A DNA stretch of 64,000 nt from Palsa-459 sp963841965. Its GTDB lineage: Bacteria; Actinomycetota; Acidimicrobiia; Acidimicrobiales; RAAP-2. The translations under genes were made by a program, and so were the position numbers. The notes under the pieces are model-generated. The model was not told where the DNA came from and ran no database searches. It saw only the letters and a program-made list of their open reading frames with translations. Location of the stretch: NCBI GenBank assembly GCA_963841965.1, contig CAWJES010000001.1, positions 434,001 to 498,000 of the forward strand. Reading direction: 5' to 3'. Below, piece by piece: positions 10,517 through 18,606 of the stretch. How positions within the stretch are numbered: the stretch's first letter is position 1; every line of letters begins with the position of its first letter.

Positions 10517-13315
10517 TCAGACCGCCCTTGGGATCTCGCGCTCCTCGAAGGTCTCGATGATGTCGCCGTCCTTCAGGTCCTGGTAGTCCGAGAGGCCGAT
10601 GCCGCACTCGAACCCGGCTGCGACCTCGCGGACATCGTCCTTGAAGCGGCGCAGTGAGGTGATCGTGCCCTTCCAGATGATGGTGCCCTCGCGCAGGAAG
10701 CGGACCTTCGAGCCTCGTGTGATCTGGCCCTCGCGCACGTAGCAGCCCGCGATCGCGCCGATCCTCGGCACGCGGAAGACCTCGCGGACCTCCGCCTCGC
10801 CCGTGACCACCTCCTCGAACTCGGGGGCCAGCAGGCCCAGCATCGCGGCCTGCACCTCCTCGATCAGCTTGTAGATGATCTCGTAGGTCCTGATCTCGAC
10901 ATCCTGGACCTCGGCCATCTCGCGGCTGCGCCGGTCCGGCCGGACGTTGAAGCCGATGATCGTGGCGTTCGAGGCCTTGGCCAGCTGCACGTCGTTCTCG
11001 GTGATCCCGCCGACGCCGCGCAGGACGAAGGCCAGCTTGACGTCATCGCGCTCGAGCTTGCGGAGGCTCTCGGTGCAGGCCTCGAGGGAACCCTGGACGT
11101 CCGCCTTGAGGACCAGGTTGAGCGTCGCGGTCTCGCCGCGCTGCAGCTGCTCGAACAGGTCCTCGAGCCGGGCGCCGCCGGTGGCGACGATCGGCTGGTG
11201 GCCCGTGAGGCGGAGGCGCTGAGCACGCGCGTCGCCGAGCGTCCTGGCATGGCCGAGGTCGCGCGCGACGCGCATCTCGTCGCCGGCGCGGGGCGCCTCG
11301 GAAAAGCCGAGCACCTGGACGGGGGTCGAGGGACCGACGACCTTGACGGTCTCGCCGCGATCGTTGACGAGCGCCTTCACCTTGCCCCAGGCGGCTCCCG
11401 CGACGATCGCGTTGCCGACCTCGAGCAGGCCCTCTTGGACCATCACGGTGGCCACCGGGCCCCGCCCGACCTCGAGGTTCGCCTCGAGCACGGCGCCCGT
11501 GGCTCGTCCGGTCGGCCGGGCGACGAGCTCCTCGACCTCGGCGACGACGATGACCTGCTCGAGCAGCTCGTCGATGCCCGTCTGCTGCAGGGCGGAGATC
11601 TCGACGCAGATCGTGTCGCCGCCCCACTTCTCGGGGACGAGTCCCTGCTGGGACAGTTGCTCGAGCACCCTGTCCGCGTTGGCGTCGGGACGGTCGATCT
11701 TGTTCACCGCGACGATGATCGGGACCTCAGCCGCCTTCGCGTGGTTGATCGCCTCGATCGTCTGGGGCATCACGCCGTCATCGGCCGCGACCACGAGGAT
11801 CACGATGTCGGTCACGTTGGCGCCGCGCGCACGCATGGCGGTGAACGCCTCGTGGCCCGGCGTGTCGATGAACGCGATGGCGTGGCCGTGCCACTCGACC
11901 TTGTACGCGCCGATGTGCTGGGTGATCCCGCCGGCCTCGCCGGCCACCACGTTGGAAGAGCGGATCCGGTCGAGGAGCAGGGTCTTGCCGTGGTCGACAT
12001 GGCCCATGATCGTGACGATGGGCGGCCGCGGCGTGCGCTCGATCGCGTCGAGCTCCTCGTCCTCCTCGAAGTAGCGGGCGAGCAGCTCGGCTTCCTGCTC
12101 CTCGCCTGGGTCGACGAGGCGGACGACCGCCCCGAGCTCCGCGGCGAACAGCTCGATCATGTCGTCGGTCAGTGCCTGGGTGCCGGTCACGATCTCGCCC
12201 TGCAGGAACAGGAAGCGGATCACGTCGCCGGCGCTGCGGTTCAGCTTCGGGCCGACGTCCTTCGCGGTCGAGCCGCGCTCGATGATGACCTCGCCCTCGG
12301 GGATCGGGGCGTTGGAGGGCACGTACGTCGTGAGCTGCGTGGGCTCGAGCTCCTCGAGGTTGCGGCGACGCCGACCGGATCGGCGGCGCTGTGGCGGGCG
12401 GCCCCGCTGGGGCCCTCCCCTGCCGGCTCCCGGCGCACCCGGACGTCCCGGAGGGCCGCCCGGTGCGCCACCGCCGGGACCGCCGGGTCCGGGCCTGCCG
12501 CCGAAGCTCGCGCCGCCCGAGCGGGGGGGCCCGCCGGGTCGCGGCGCTCCGGTGCCGGTCCGCGGTGGACCACCGGGACGCGGTGAGACGGTCCTGCCGC
12601 CGGGGCCGCCCGGCCGCGCGCCACCAGGGGGGCCGGGACGACGCAGCCCGCCGGGCGGCGGGGGGATGGGCTTGCCCGAGGCGCTCAATGGAGCGCGTCC
12701 GGGCGGCGGGGGGATGACCTTGCCAGACGAGCTGAGCGGCGGCCGGGGCGGCCGGGTGGACCCGGGTCCGCTCCCGACTGGAGCCCCGGTCCTCGGGGCG
12801 GCGGGCCTGGGCGATGCCGCCTGCGGTGGCGTCGGCGCGGGGGCGGGGGCCGGCGCGTGCTCTGGCCCGCCCTCAGGCGCTGGGGGCGTGACAGGCGTCG
12901 AGACCGGCGTGAACGTGCGCGGTGCGGCGGTCGCGGGCCGCGTGGGCGCCGGCGGAGCCGGCGGCGGCTCGGCCGCGGGCGCCCGCGTCGATGCGGCGGC
13001 CGTGCGCTGGGACGAGACGGTGCGAGTCGTCGTGGGCGCGCGAGGTGGTGCCGGCGGGACCTGCGGGGCGGTGGCGGGCGCGGGCGCAGCGACGGGTGCT
13101 GCCTGGGCGGCCGGGGCCGCCGGCTCCTCGGGTGAGGTGTCACGGCGCAGGCCCTCGGCGTCCGCCTTGCGGCGGACCCGGTCCGCCTGGGCATCCTCGA
13201 TCGATGATGAGTGGCTCTTCACCCCGATGCCGAGGGATATCGAGAGGTCGAGTGCCTCTTTGTTGGTCAGCCCGAGCTCCCGTGCCAGCTCGTAGACGCG
13301 AATCTTCTTCGGCAA
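10517..13315 (-). CDS. infB: Translation initiation factor IF-2
   Basis: A GTPase delivering fMet-tRNA to the 30S subunit. Domains in order: a short N1 helix domain (KKIRVYELARELGLTNKEAL); a Pro/Ala/Gly/Arg linker of about 270 residues with RPGGP-like runs; the G domain (IVTIMGHVDHGKT, DTPGHEAF, NKID); then beta-barrel and C-terminal fMet-tRNA-binding domains. I choose TTG at 13315, because GAGG sits 5 nt upstream and the protein then starts MPKKIRVYEL as in many IF-2s. The alternative GTG at 13342 adds nine residues but its AGGAGG is 17 nt away. The product is about 932 aa. The ylxR gene often found between nusA and infB is absent. Confidence 0.96.
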   Translation of the reverse strand: MPKKIRVYELARELGLTNKEALDLSISLGIGVKSHSSSIEDAQADRVRRKADAEGLRRDTSPEEPAAPAAQAAPVAAPAPATAPQVPPAPPRAPTTTRTVSSQRTAAASTRAPAAEPPPAPPAPTRPATAAPRTFTPVSTPVTPPAPEGGPEHAPAPAPAPTPPQAASPRPAAPRTGAPVGSGPGSTRPPRPPLSSSGKVIPPPPGRAPLSASGKPIPPPPGGLRRPGPPGGARPGGPGGRTVSPRPGGPPRTGTGAPRPGGPPRSGGASFGGRPGPGGPGGGAPGGPPGRPGAPGAGRGGPQRGRPPQRRRSGRRRRNLEELEPTQLTTYVPSNAPIPEGEVIIERGSTAKDVGPKLNRSAGDVIRFLFLQGEIVTGTQALTDDMIELFAAELGAVVRLVDPGEEQEAELLARYFEEDEELDAIERTPRPPIVTIMGHVDHGKTLLLDRIRSSNVVAGEAGGITQHIGAYKVEWHGHAIAFIDTPGHEAFTAMRARGANVTDIVILVVAADDGVMPQTIEAINHAKAAEVPIIVAVNKIDRPDANADRVLEQLSQQGLVPEKWGGDTICVEISALQQTGIDELLEQVIVVAEVEELVARPTGRATGAVLEANLEVGRGPVATVMVQEGLLEVGNAIVAGAAWGKVKALVNDRGETVKVVGPSTPVQVLGFSEAPRAGDEMRVARDLGHARTLGDARAQRLRLTGHQPIVATGGARLEDLFEQLQRGETATLNLVLKADVQGSLEACTESLRKLERDDVKLAFVLRGVGGITENDVQLAKASNATIIGFNVRPDRRSREMAEVQDVEIRTYEIIYKLIEEVQAAMLGLLAPEFEEVVTGEAEVREVFRVPRIGAIAGCYVREGQITRGSKVRFLREGTIIWKGTITSLRRFKDDVREVAAGFECGIGLSDYQDLKDGDIIETFEEREIPRAV

Positions 13316-13476
13316 ATGTCCCTCGTCGTTCTCAGTCGCCACCCGTTGCGTACAGGCGGCCTCCTATTGTCACACATCCGCCTTCGACCTTCGGCCCCTC
13401 GCGCGAGACGGACACGCGAGTCACCGGGCCTCGCCCCGCGGGATCCCCCTGCGGCGCTCGGCTCCTCGATCCCCCG

Positions 13477-14952
13477 CTATGCGGTGGCGTCCTCTGCTGC
13501 GGCCTCCTCGGCCCCGACCTCTGCGGCTTCGGCTTCCTCCTCGTCGAGCTCGTCAGCGGCAACCTGATCCGCGTGCTCCTCGGCAGCCGCGGCCTCCTCG
13601 ATGAGCTCCTCGACGATGGCGACCTCCACGGCCTCGACTTCGAGCTCCTCGGCGACGACCTCGGCGGCGAGCTCCTCGACGATCGCCTCTTCGACGATCA
13701 CCTCGACCAGCTCCTCGGCGACCTCCTCTGCCAGGATCTCGACCGCGGCGGCCTTGGCGAGCAGCTCCTCGGAGGGGTTGTCCCCGGCCTCGGCGAGCTC
13801 CTCGGCGACCTCTGCAGCCAGCGCCTCGACGATGGCCGCTTCCACGACGACCTCGGCGATGTCCTCCGCGACGACCTCGGCCATGGCCTCGACGACGTCC
13901 TCGGCGGCCTCGGGGGCCGGGTGCCAGACCATCTGGCCGTCCTCCTCGACCCACTCGCCCTCGGCGTACTCGATGTCCGCCTCCTCGGCGTCCTGGGACT
14001 CCGAGCGGATGTCGATCCGCCACCCGGTGAGCCTCGCTGCGAGGCGGGCGTTCTGCCCCTCCTTGCCGATGGCGAGCGACAGCTGGGCGTCGTTCACGAT
14101 GACCGTCGCGTTGCCCTCGTCATCGAGGCGCACCTCGCGGACGCGGGCGGGCTGCAGGGCGCTTTGGATGAAGTCGACCGGGTCCTCCGAGTACGGGACG
14201 ACGTCGACGCGCTCGCTCTTCAGCTCGTTCGTGACCATGCGGACGCGCGATCCGCGCGCCCCGACGCAGGCACCGACGGGGTCCACGTTGTGGTCGTTGG
14301 ACCACACCGCGATCTTCGTGCGGTGGCCGGGCTCGCGCGCGAGGGCCTTGATCTCGACGATGCCCGACGCGATCTCGGGGACCTCCAGCTCGAAGAGCCG
14401 CTTCACAAGGCCCGGGTGCGTCCGGCTGACGACGATCTGGGGTCCCTTGGTCGTCTTGCGCACCTCGACGATGTACGCCTTCACGCGCGCACCGTGGTCG
14501 TAGCGCTCGTAGGCGATCTGCTCGGCCTGCGGCAGAAGCGCCTCGACCTTGCCGAGGTCGAGCAGCGTGTAGCGGCTGTCGGTCTGCTGGACGATGCCCG
14601 TGACGATGTCGCCCTCTCGCCCGGCGTACTCGTCGTACATCTGCTTGCGCTGGATGTCGCGGATGATCTGCATGAGGACCTGCTTGGCCGTCTGGGCCGC
14701 GATGCGCCCGAAGTCCTTCGGCGTCGCGTCCCACTCTCGCGTGACGTTGCCGTCGACGTCGAGCTCGAGGCCCCACACCTTGATCTCCCCGGACTCCCGG
14801 TCGATCGTGACCTCAGCCTCCTCTGCGGAGTCGGGAAGCCGCTTGTACGCCGCGAGCAGCGCGTTGGCCAGCGCCTCCAGCAGCTCGTCCTCGGCGATGT
14901 TGGAATCGCGCGCGATCTGGGAGAGGGCGTCGAGGAATTCGTAGTTCTGCAT
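13477..14952 (-). CDS. nusA: Transcription termination/antitermination protein NusA with long acidic tail
   Basis: A 491-aa RNA polymerase-associated factor. The N-terminal polymerase-binding domain (ALSQIARDSNIAEDELLEAL), S1 domain (GIVQQTDSRYTLLDLG) and two KH domains (VGARGSRVRMV and IGKEGQNARLAARLTGW) end near residue 330. After that comes about 150 residues made almost only of Glu, Ala and Val, with repeated EEL/AEE/VEE patterns. Actinobacterial NusA proteins usually stop soon after the KH domains, so this tail is unusual and is discussed as a finding. The gene starts 2 nt after the rimP stop and is 134 bp upstream of infB. Confidence 0.96.
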   Translation of the reverse strand: MQNYEFLDALSQIARDSNIAEDELLEALANALLAAYKRLPDSAEEAEVTIDRESGEIKVWGLELDVDGNVTREWDATPKDFGRIAAQTAKQVLMQIIRDIQRKQMYDEYAGREGDIVTGIVQQTDSRYTLLDLGKVEALLPQAEQIAYERYDHGARVKAYIVEVRKTTKGPQIVVSRTHPGLVKRLFELEVPEIASGIVEIKALAREPGHRTKIAVWSNDHNVDPVGACVGARGSRVRMVTNELKSERVDVVPYSEDPVDFIQSALQPARVREVRLDDEGNATVIVNDAQLSLAIGKEGQNARLAARLTGWRIDIRSESQDAEEADIEYAEGEWVEEDGQMVWHPAPEAAEDVVEAMAEVVAEDIAEVVVEAAIVEALAAEVAEELAEAGDNPSEELLAKAAAVEILAEEVAEELVEVIVEEAIVEELAAEVVAEELEVEAVEVAIVEELIEEAAAAEEHADQVAADELDEEEAEAAEVGAEEAAAEDATA

Positions 14953-14954
14953 CG

Positions 14955-15461
14955 TCAGCCTTTCTTCTCCGCCGGGACGCCGCGCTTCGCACGGCCGCCC
15001 TTCGACGGGGTGGGCTTGGGGGCGGATCCCCAGACGAAGACCGTCCGGGCGCGCTCAATCTCGCTGTACGCGGCGGTGCGGTCCACGCCGTCGGCCTCGA
15101 CCGTGATGCCACGCTCGTCGGCCGAGCGCAGGATCCCTGTGACGCGCTCGGCGGTGCCGCCGGCTGGTGTGATCCGGAGGGTCACGGTCTCGCCGATGGC
15201 CCCCTCGAAGTGCGCCTGGGTCCGCAGCCTGCGCTCGAGGCCCGGGCTCGAGACCTCCAGGTTGTACCGGCCGGGCATCGGGTCGTGGTCGTCGAAATAC
15301 GCCGACAGGGCGCTGTTGGCCGACGCGAGCGCCTCCAGGTCCACGCCGCCGGGCCTCGTGACCGTGACCGTGATGGCGCCGGAGGTGACCTCCACGTCAT
15401 AGAGCTCGAGCCCCGAGGAGGTGAGCAGGGGCGTGATCTGTCCCGCGAGATCCATCTCCAT
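14955..15461 (-). CDS. rimP: Ribosome maturation factor RimP
   Basis: A 168-aa factor needed for 30S maturation. The family core SGLELYDVEVTSG, VDLEALASANSALSAYFDD and YNLEVSSPGLERRL is easily recognised, and the C-terminal domain is Sm-like. The ATG at 15461 is supported by GGAGGTGGAG just upstream; a second ATG two codons later is possible. It is the first gene of the rimP-nusA-infB-rbfA-truB unit. A strong hairpin with a T-rich tail lies in its leader (15491-15520), so expression may depend on read-through or attenuation. Confidence 0.95.
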   Translation of the reverse strand: MEMDLAGQITPLLTSSGLELYDVEVTSGAITVTVTRPGGVDLEALASANSALSAYFDDHDPMPGRYNLEVSSPGLERRLRTQAHFEGAIGETVTLRITPAGGTAERVTGILRSADERGITVEADGVDRTAAYSEIERARTVFVWGSAPKPTPSKGGRAKRGVPAEKKG

Positions 15462-15490
15462 CCCTCCACCTCCTCCATCCGTGCACGGCC

Positions 15491-15520
15491 AAATCAAAAG
15501 CGCGGGCCGCGGCCCGCGCT
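15491..15520 (-). terminator. Intrinsic terminator / attenuator between proS and rimP
   Basis: A 22-bp perfect palindrome (15499-15520) would form an 11-bp hairpin arm set, followed on the minus strand by TTTTGATTT. That is a good intrinsic terminator about 80 nt after the proS stop. It is also only about 30 nt before rimP and downstream of a TACAAT candidate promoter, so it could act as an attenuator for the rimP operon. Confidence 0.75.
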
Positions 15521-15556
15521 CGACAGGTCCAAGCGTCCTTGCGGACTGTGGGAGGC

Positions 15557-15562
15557 ATTGTA
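15557..15562 (-). promoter_or_regulatory. Candidate -10 element (TACAAT) for the rimP operon
   Basis: TACAAT, one mismatch from the consensus, lies about 96 nt upstream of rimP. No good -35 hexamer is found 16-18 nt further up. A short stem with a GCAA tetraloop (GTCC-GCAA-GGAC) follows in the predicted leader before the terminator-like hairpin. Confidence 0.45.
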
Positions 15563-15600
15563 GCAGGAGGCACGAATGCGGTTTCGGGGCGACGAGCCCC

Positions 15601-17325
15601 TCAGCGCGTGGCGACGGCCGTCACGAGCGTGGCGAGCGTTCCCGCCGCGCCGGCGAGCTCGACCTCGTCCACCGTGCCCGAGGCCCGGTCCTTCACCTCG
15701 ACGATGCCCCGCTCGAGGCCCTTGCCCCCGACCGTGACCCGCAGCGGGACCCCGATCAGGTCCGCGTCGGCGAACGTGACCCCCGCGGACACGTCGCGGT
15801 CGTCAAGGAGCACCGCCACCCCGAGGCTCCGCAGCTCGTCGTGCAGGGCGCCCGCCGTCTCGGCCACGAGGGGGTTTCGTCCCGCCCCGACGGCGCAGAT
15901 GTGCACGTCGTAGGGGGCGACGGCTGCCGGCCACACGAGCCCGTTGTCGTCGTGGTCGATCTCGGCGAGGACGGCGATGAGCCGGGACACGCCGATCCCG
16001 TAGCACCCCATCCAGTAGGGCTGCTCGGTGCCGTCCTCGGCGGTGAAGTTCGCACCGGGCATCTTGGAGGAGTAGGTGAGCCCGAGCTGGAAGATGTGGG
16101 CCGCCTCGACGGATCGCACGACCTCGAGGACGCCGCCGCAGCGCACGCAGGCATCGCCGGCCGCGGCGGTGACGAAGTCCCCGTAGCGGTCCGGCTCGAA
16201 GTCGCGCCCGGCGACGACGTCGACGAGGTGGACGTCCACCTCGTTGGCACCGGTCACCCAGCCGTGCGCTGCGCGCCGAACCGATTCGTCGGCGACCACG
16301 CGGGCCTCGAGGCCCACCGGGCCGAGGTACCCCTTCACGATCCCGGGGTTGGCCGAGAACTGCGCGTCGTCGAAGAGCTTCCATCCGCTCGGCAGCTTCG
16401 CCTCGCGGGTCCCCGGAACCAGGATCACCACGGGTCGGTCGAGCTCGTCGAGGGCGGCGACCGCCTTCAAGGAGGTCTCCGGCGTCGCCCCGCGGTCCGC
16501 CAGGAATCCAACGACGTCGTCGATCGTCGCCATCCCGGGGGTCGCGACCCGTGATGCCGGTGGGGCGTCGATCGTCGCGGGATCCACGATCCCGCCCGCC
16601 GGACCCACCGCTGCCGCCTCGACATTCGCCGCGTACCCGCACGCGGGGCACCGCACGAAGTGGTCCTCGCCAATGGGGGCCTCGACCATGAACTCGTGGT
16701 TCACGTCGCCTCCGATCCCGCCGCTGAGCGCCTCGACGGGGGTCACCTCCAGGCCGAGGCGCTCGAAGATCCGCAGGTAGGCGAGCTTCGCCCTGTCGTA
16801 GGAGACGAACATCTGGTCCTTGTCGACGTCGAAGGAGTAGGCGTCGCACATCGTGAACTCGCGCCCGCGCAGCAGGCCGAAGCGCGGCCTCGCCTCATCG
16901 CGGAACTTGGACTGGATCTGGTACACGGTGAGCGGCAGCTGGCGGTAGGAGTCAACCTCGCCCGCGACCGTCGAGGTCACGACCTCCTCATGGGTGAGCC
17001 CGAGGACGAACCGTCCGCCTCGCGCATCGAGCACCATCGCGGGCAGCGCGTCTCCGCCGAACTTCGCCGCGCGGCCCGACTGCTCCCACAGCTCAATGGG
17101 GCTGAGCGCGGGCATCAGCATCTCCTGCATGCCTGCTCGGTCGAGCTCCTCGCGGATGATGTCGCTCACGCGCCGCAGCACCCGCGTGCCGAGCGGCAGG
17201 AAGGTGTACACGCCCGACGCGACCCGGCGGACGTAGCCTGCGCGCACGAGCAGGGCGTGGCCCGCGGTGTCCGCGTCGGCGGGATCCTCACGGAGGGTGC
17301 GCAGGAGCATCTGGGACATCCGCAT
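15601..17325 (-). CDS. proS: Prolyl-tRNA synthetase (bacterial type)
   Basis: A 574-aa class II synthetase charging tRNA-Pro. It has the bacterial architecture: catalytic motifs near the N-terminus (ASGVYTFLPLGTRVLRRV and FRDEARPRFGLLRGREFTMCDAYSF), an inserted editing domain in the middle (about 225-390, with a CPACG pair), motif 3 GCYGIGVSR, and the C-terminal anticodon-binding domain (VRVTVGGKGLERG). The ATG at 17325 has a TAGGTT hexamer 6 nt upstream and no Shine-Dalgarno sequence. A second ATG two codons later would give MSQMLL. A terminator lies downstream. Confidence 0.97.
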   Translation of the reverse strand: MRMSQMLLRTLREDPADADTAGHALLVRAGYVRRVASGVYTFLPLGTRVLRRVSDIIREELDRAGMQEMLMPALSPIELWEQSGRAAKFGGDALPAMVLDARGGRFVLGLTHEEVVTSTVAGEVDSYRQLPLTVYQIQSKFRDEARPRFGLLRGREFTMCDAYSFDVDKDQMFVSYDRAKLAYLRIFERLGLEVTPVEALSGGIGGDVNHEFMVEAPIGEDHFVRCPACGYAANVEAAAVGPAGGIVDPATIDAPPASRVATPGMATIDDVVGFLADRGATPETSLKAVAALDELDRPVVILVPGTREAKLPSGWKLFDDAQFSANPGIVKGYLGPVGLEARVVADESVRRAAHGWVTGANEVDVHLVDVVAGRDFEPDRYGDFVTAAAGDACVRCGGVLEVVRSVEAAHIFQLGLTYSSKMPGANFTAEDGTEQPYWMGCYGIGVSRLIAVLAEIDHDDNGLVWPAAVAPYDVHICAVGAGRNPLVAETAGALHDELRSLGVAVLLDDRDVSAGVTFADADLIGVPLRVTVGGKGLERGIVEVKDRASGTVDEVELAGAAGTLATLVTAVATR

Positions 17326-17331
17326 CGCGAG

Positions 17332-17337
17332 AACCTA
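17332..17337 (-). promoter_or_regulatory. Predicted -10 element (TAGGTT) of leaderless proS
   Basis: TAGGTT ends 6 nt before the proS ATG, so the transcript probably starts at or next to the start codon. Confidence 0.45.
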
Positions 17338-17342
17338 ACCCG

Positions 17343-18572
17343 TCAGTCGGCGAGTCGGTCGCGAATCTTCGCGATGCGCACACTCGCGTGGTTCGCGTCG
17401 GCGCCCCGCTCGTCGAGCAGCGCGACCCGATCGGCCTCCGCCTCGGCCTCGGCGCCCTCGTCCGCTGCGGCGAGGCGCGCCTCCACGCCCTCTGCGACGA
17501 GGCGCTCCGCCTCCGCGACGAGCTCCTCGACCATCCGCTCCTCGGGGACGACCCTCACGATCTTGCCCCGGATGAACAGGTGGCCCTTCTTCTTCCCCGC
17601 CGCGATGCCCAGGTCCGCGTGCCTCGCCTCGCCCGGGCCGTTGACGACGCAGCCCATGACCGCGACCTGGATCGGCAGGTTCCTGCCCTCGAGCGCGCGC
17701 TGGGCCGCAGTGGCCACGGCGATCACGTCCACCTCGGCGCGCCCGCAGCTCGGGCACGCGATGAGATCGAGGTCCTTGCGCTCGCGGAGCCCGAGCGCCT
17801 CGAGCAGCTGGCGGCCCGCGCGGGCCTCCTCGACGGGGTCGGCCGTGAGCGAGTAGCGGATCGTGTCGCCGATCCCCTCGGCGAGGAGGGTGGCGATCCC
17901 GGCGGTCCCCTTGATCAGTCCCGCGGGCGGCGGGCCCGCTTCGGTGACCCCCAGGTGCAGCGGGTGGTCGAACGTCTCGGACGCGAGCCGGTATGCCGCG
18001 ATCATGAGGGCCACCGACGAGGCCTTCACCGAGATCTTCACGTCCTCGAAGCCGACCTCCTCGAAGTACTCCAACTCCCGCCTGGCCGACTCCACGAGCG
18101 CCTCGGGGGTGGCGCCGCCGAACCGCTCGTAGATCTCGGGGTGCAGCGAGCCCGCGTTGACGCCGATGCGGATCGGGACGCCGCGGTCCTTGGCCTCCTG
18201 GGCCACAAGCTTGATCTCCTCGGGCTTGCGAAGGTTCCCCGGGTTGAGCCGCAGGCCCTGGACCCCGGCCTCGAGCGCAGCGAGCGCCATCTCCACGTGG
18301 AAGTGGATATCCGCGACGATCGGCACGGGTGCGCGCGGCACGATCTGGGCCAGGCCCTCGGCGGCGGCCTCCTCGTTGCACGTACACCGCACGATGTCGG
18401 CGCCCGCCGCGGCGATGTCGTAGATCTGCACGAGCGTGCCCTCGACATCCGCGGTCTTGGTCGTCGTCATGGACTGGACCGTGACGGGGGCGTCCCCGCC
18501 GACGGCCACGGACCCGACATGGATCTGGCGGGTCGGCCGCCTCGGGGTCAGGAGCTTGTCGCCGAGGTCCAC
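17343..18572 (-). CDS. ispG: (E)-4-hydroxy-3-methylbut-2-enyl-diphosphate synthase
   Basis: A 409-aa 4Fe-4S enzyme of the non-mevalonate isoprenoid pathway that converts MEcPP to HMBPP. The N-terminal TIM-barrel part has VTVQSMTTTKTADVEGTL, IVADIHFHVEMAL and RLNPGN. The C-terminal iron-sulfur domain supplies CPSCGR and GCVVNGPGEA cysteines. About 40 extra residues after the conserved end are Glu/Ala-rich. The GTG start has CAGAAT 6 nt upstream, a weak match to the leaderless pattern. It stands with dxr two genes upstream, the usual dxr-rseP-ispG cluster. Confidence 0.97.
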   Translation of the reverse strand: MDLGDKLLTPRRPTRQIHVGSVAVGGDAPVTVQSMTTTKTADVEGTLVQIYDIAAAGADIVRCTCNEEAAAEGLAQIVPRAPVPIVADIHFHVEMALAALEAGVQGLRLNPGNLRKPEEIKLVAQEAKDRGVPIRIGVNAGSLHPEIYERFGGATPEALVESARRELEYFEEVGFEDVKISVKASSVALMIAAYRLASETFDHPLHLGVTEAGPPPAGLIKGTAGIATLLAEGIGDTIRYSLTADPVEEARAGRQLLEALGLRERKDLDLIACPSCGRAEVDVIAVATAAQRALEGRNLPIQVAVMGCVVNGPGEARHADLGIAAGKKKGHLFIRGKIVRVVPEERMVEELVAEAERLVAEGVEARLAAADEGAEAEAEADRVALLDERGADANHASVRIAKIRDRLAD

Positions 18573-18606
18573 GGGACCATTCTGCCGTGCCGGGAGCCGC
18601 CGACGA

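Noticed and set aside
12380..13000. Gly/Pro/Arg-rich repeats in infB as a possible CRISPR or tandem DNA repeat
   Set aside because: They are degenerate codon repeats within the known IF-2 linker, without regular spacing or conserved spacers.
13332..13562. A 76-codon minus-strand frame between nusA and infB considered as ylxR
   Set aside because: It lacks the YlxR RTCxxCR motif and overlaps the nusA end; ylxR seems absent here.
12922..15402. Long plus-strand frame antisense to infB, nusA and rimP
   Set aside because: It covers three clear genes on the other strand and its composition (Leu/Asp/Gly repeats) is the mirror of the NusA acidic tail.
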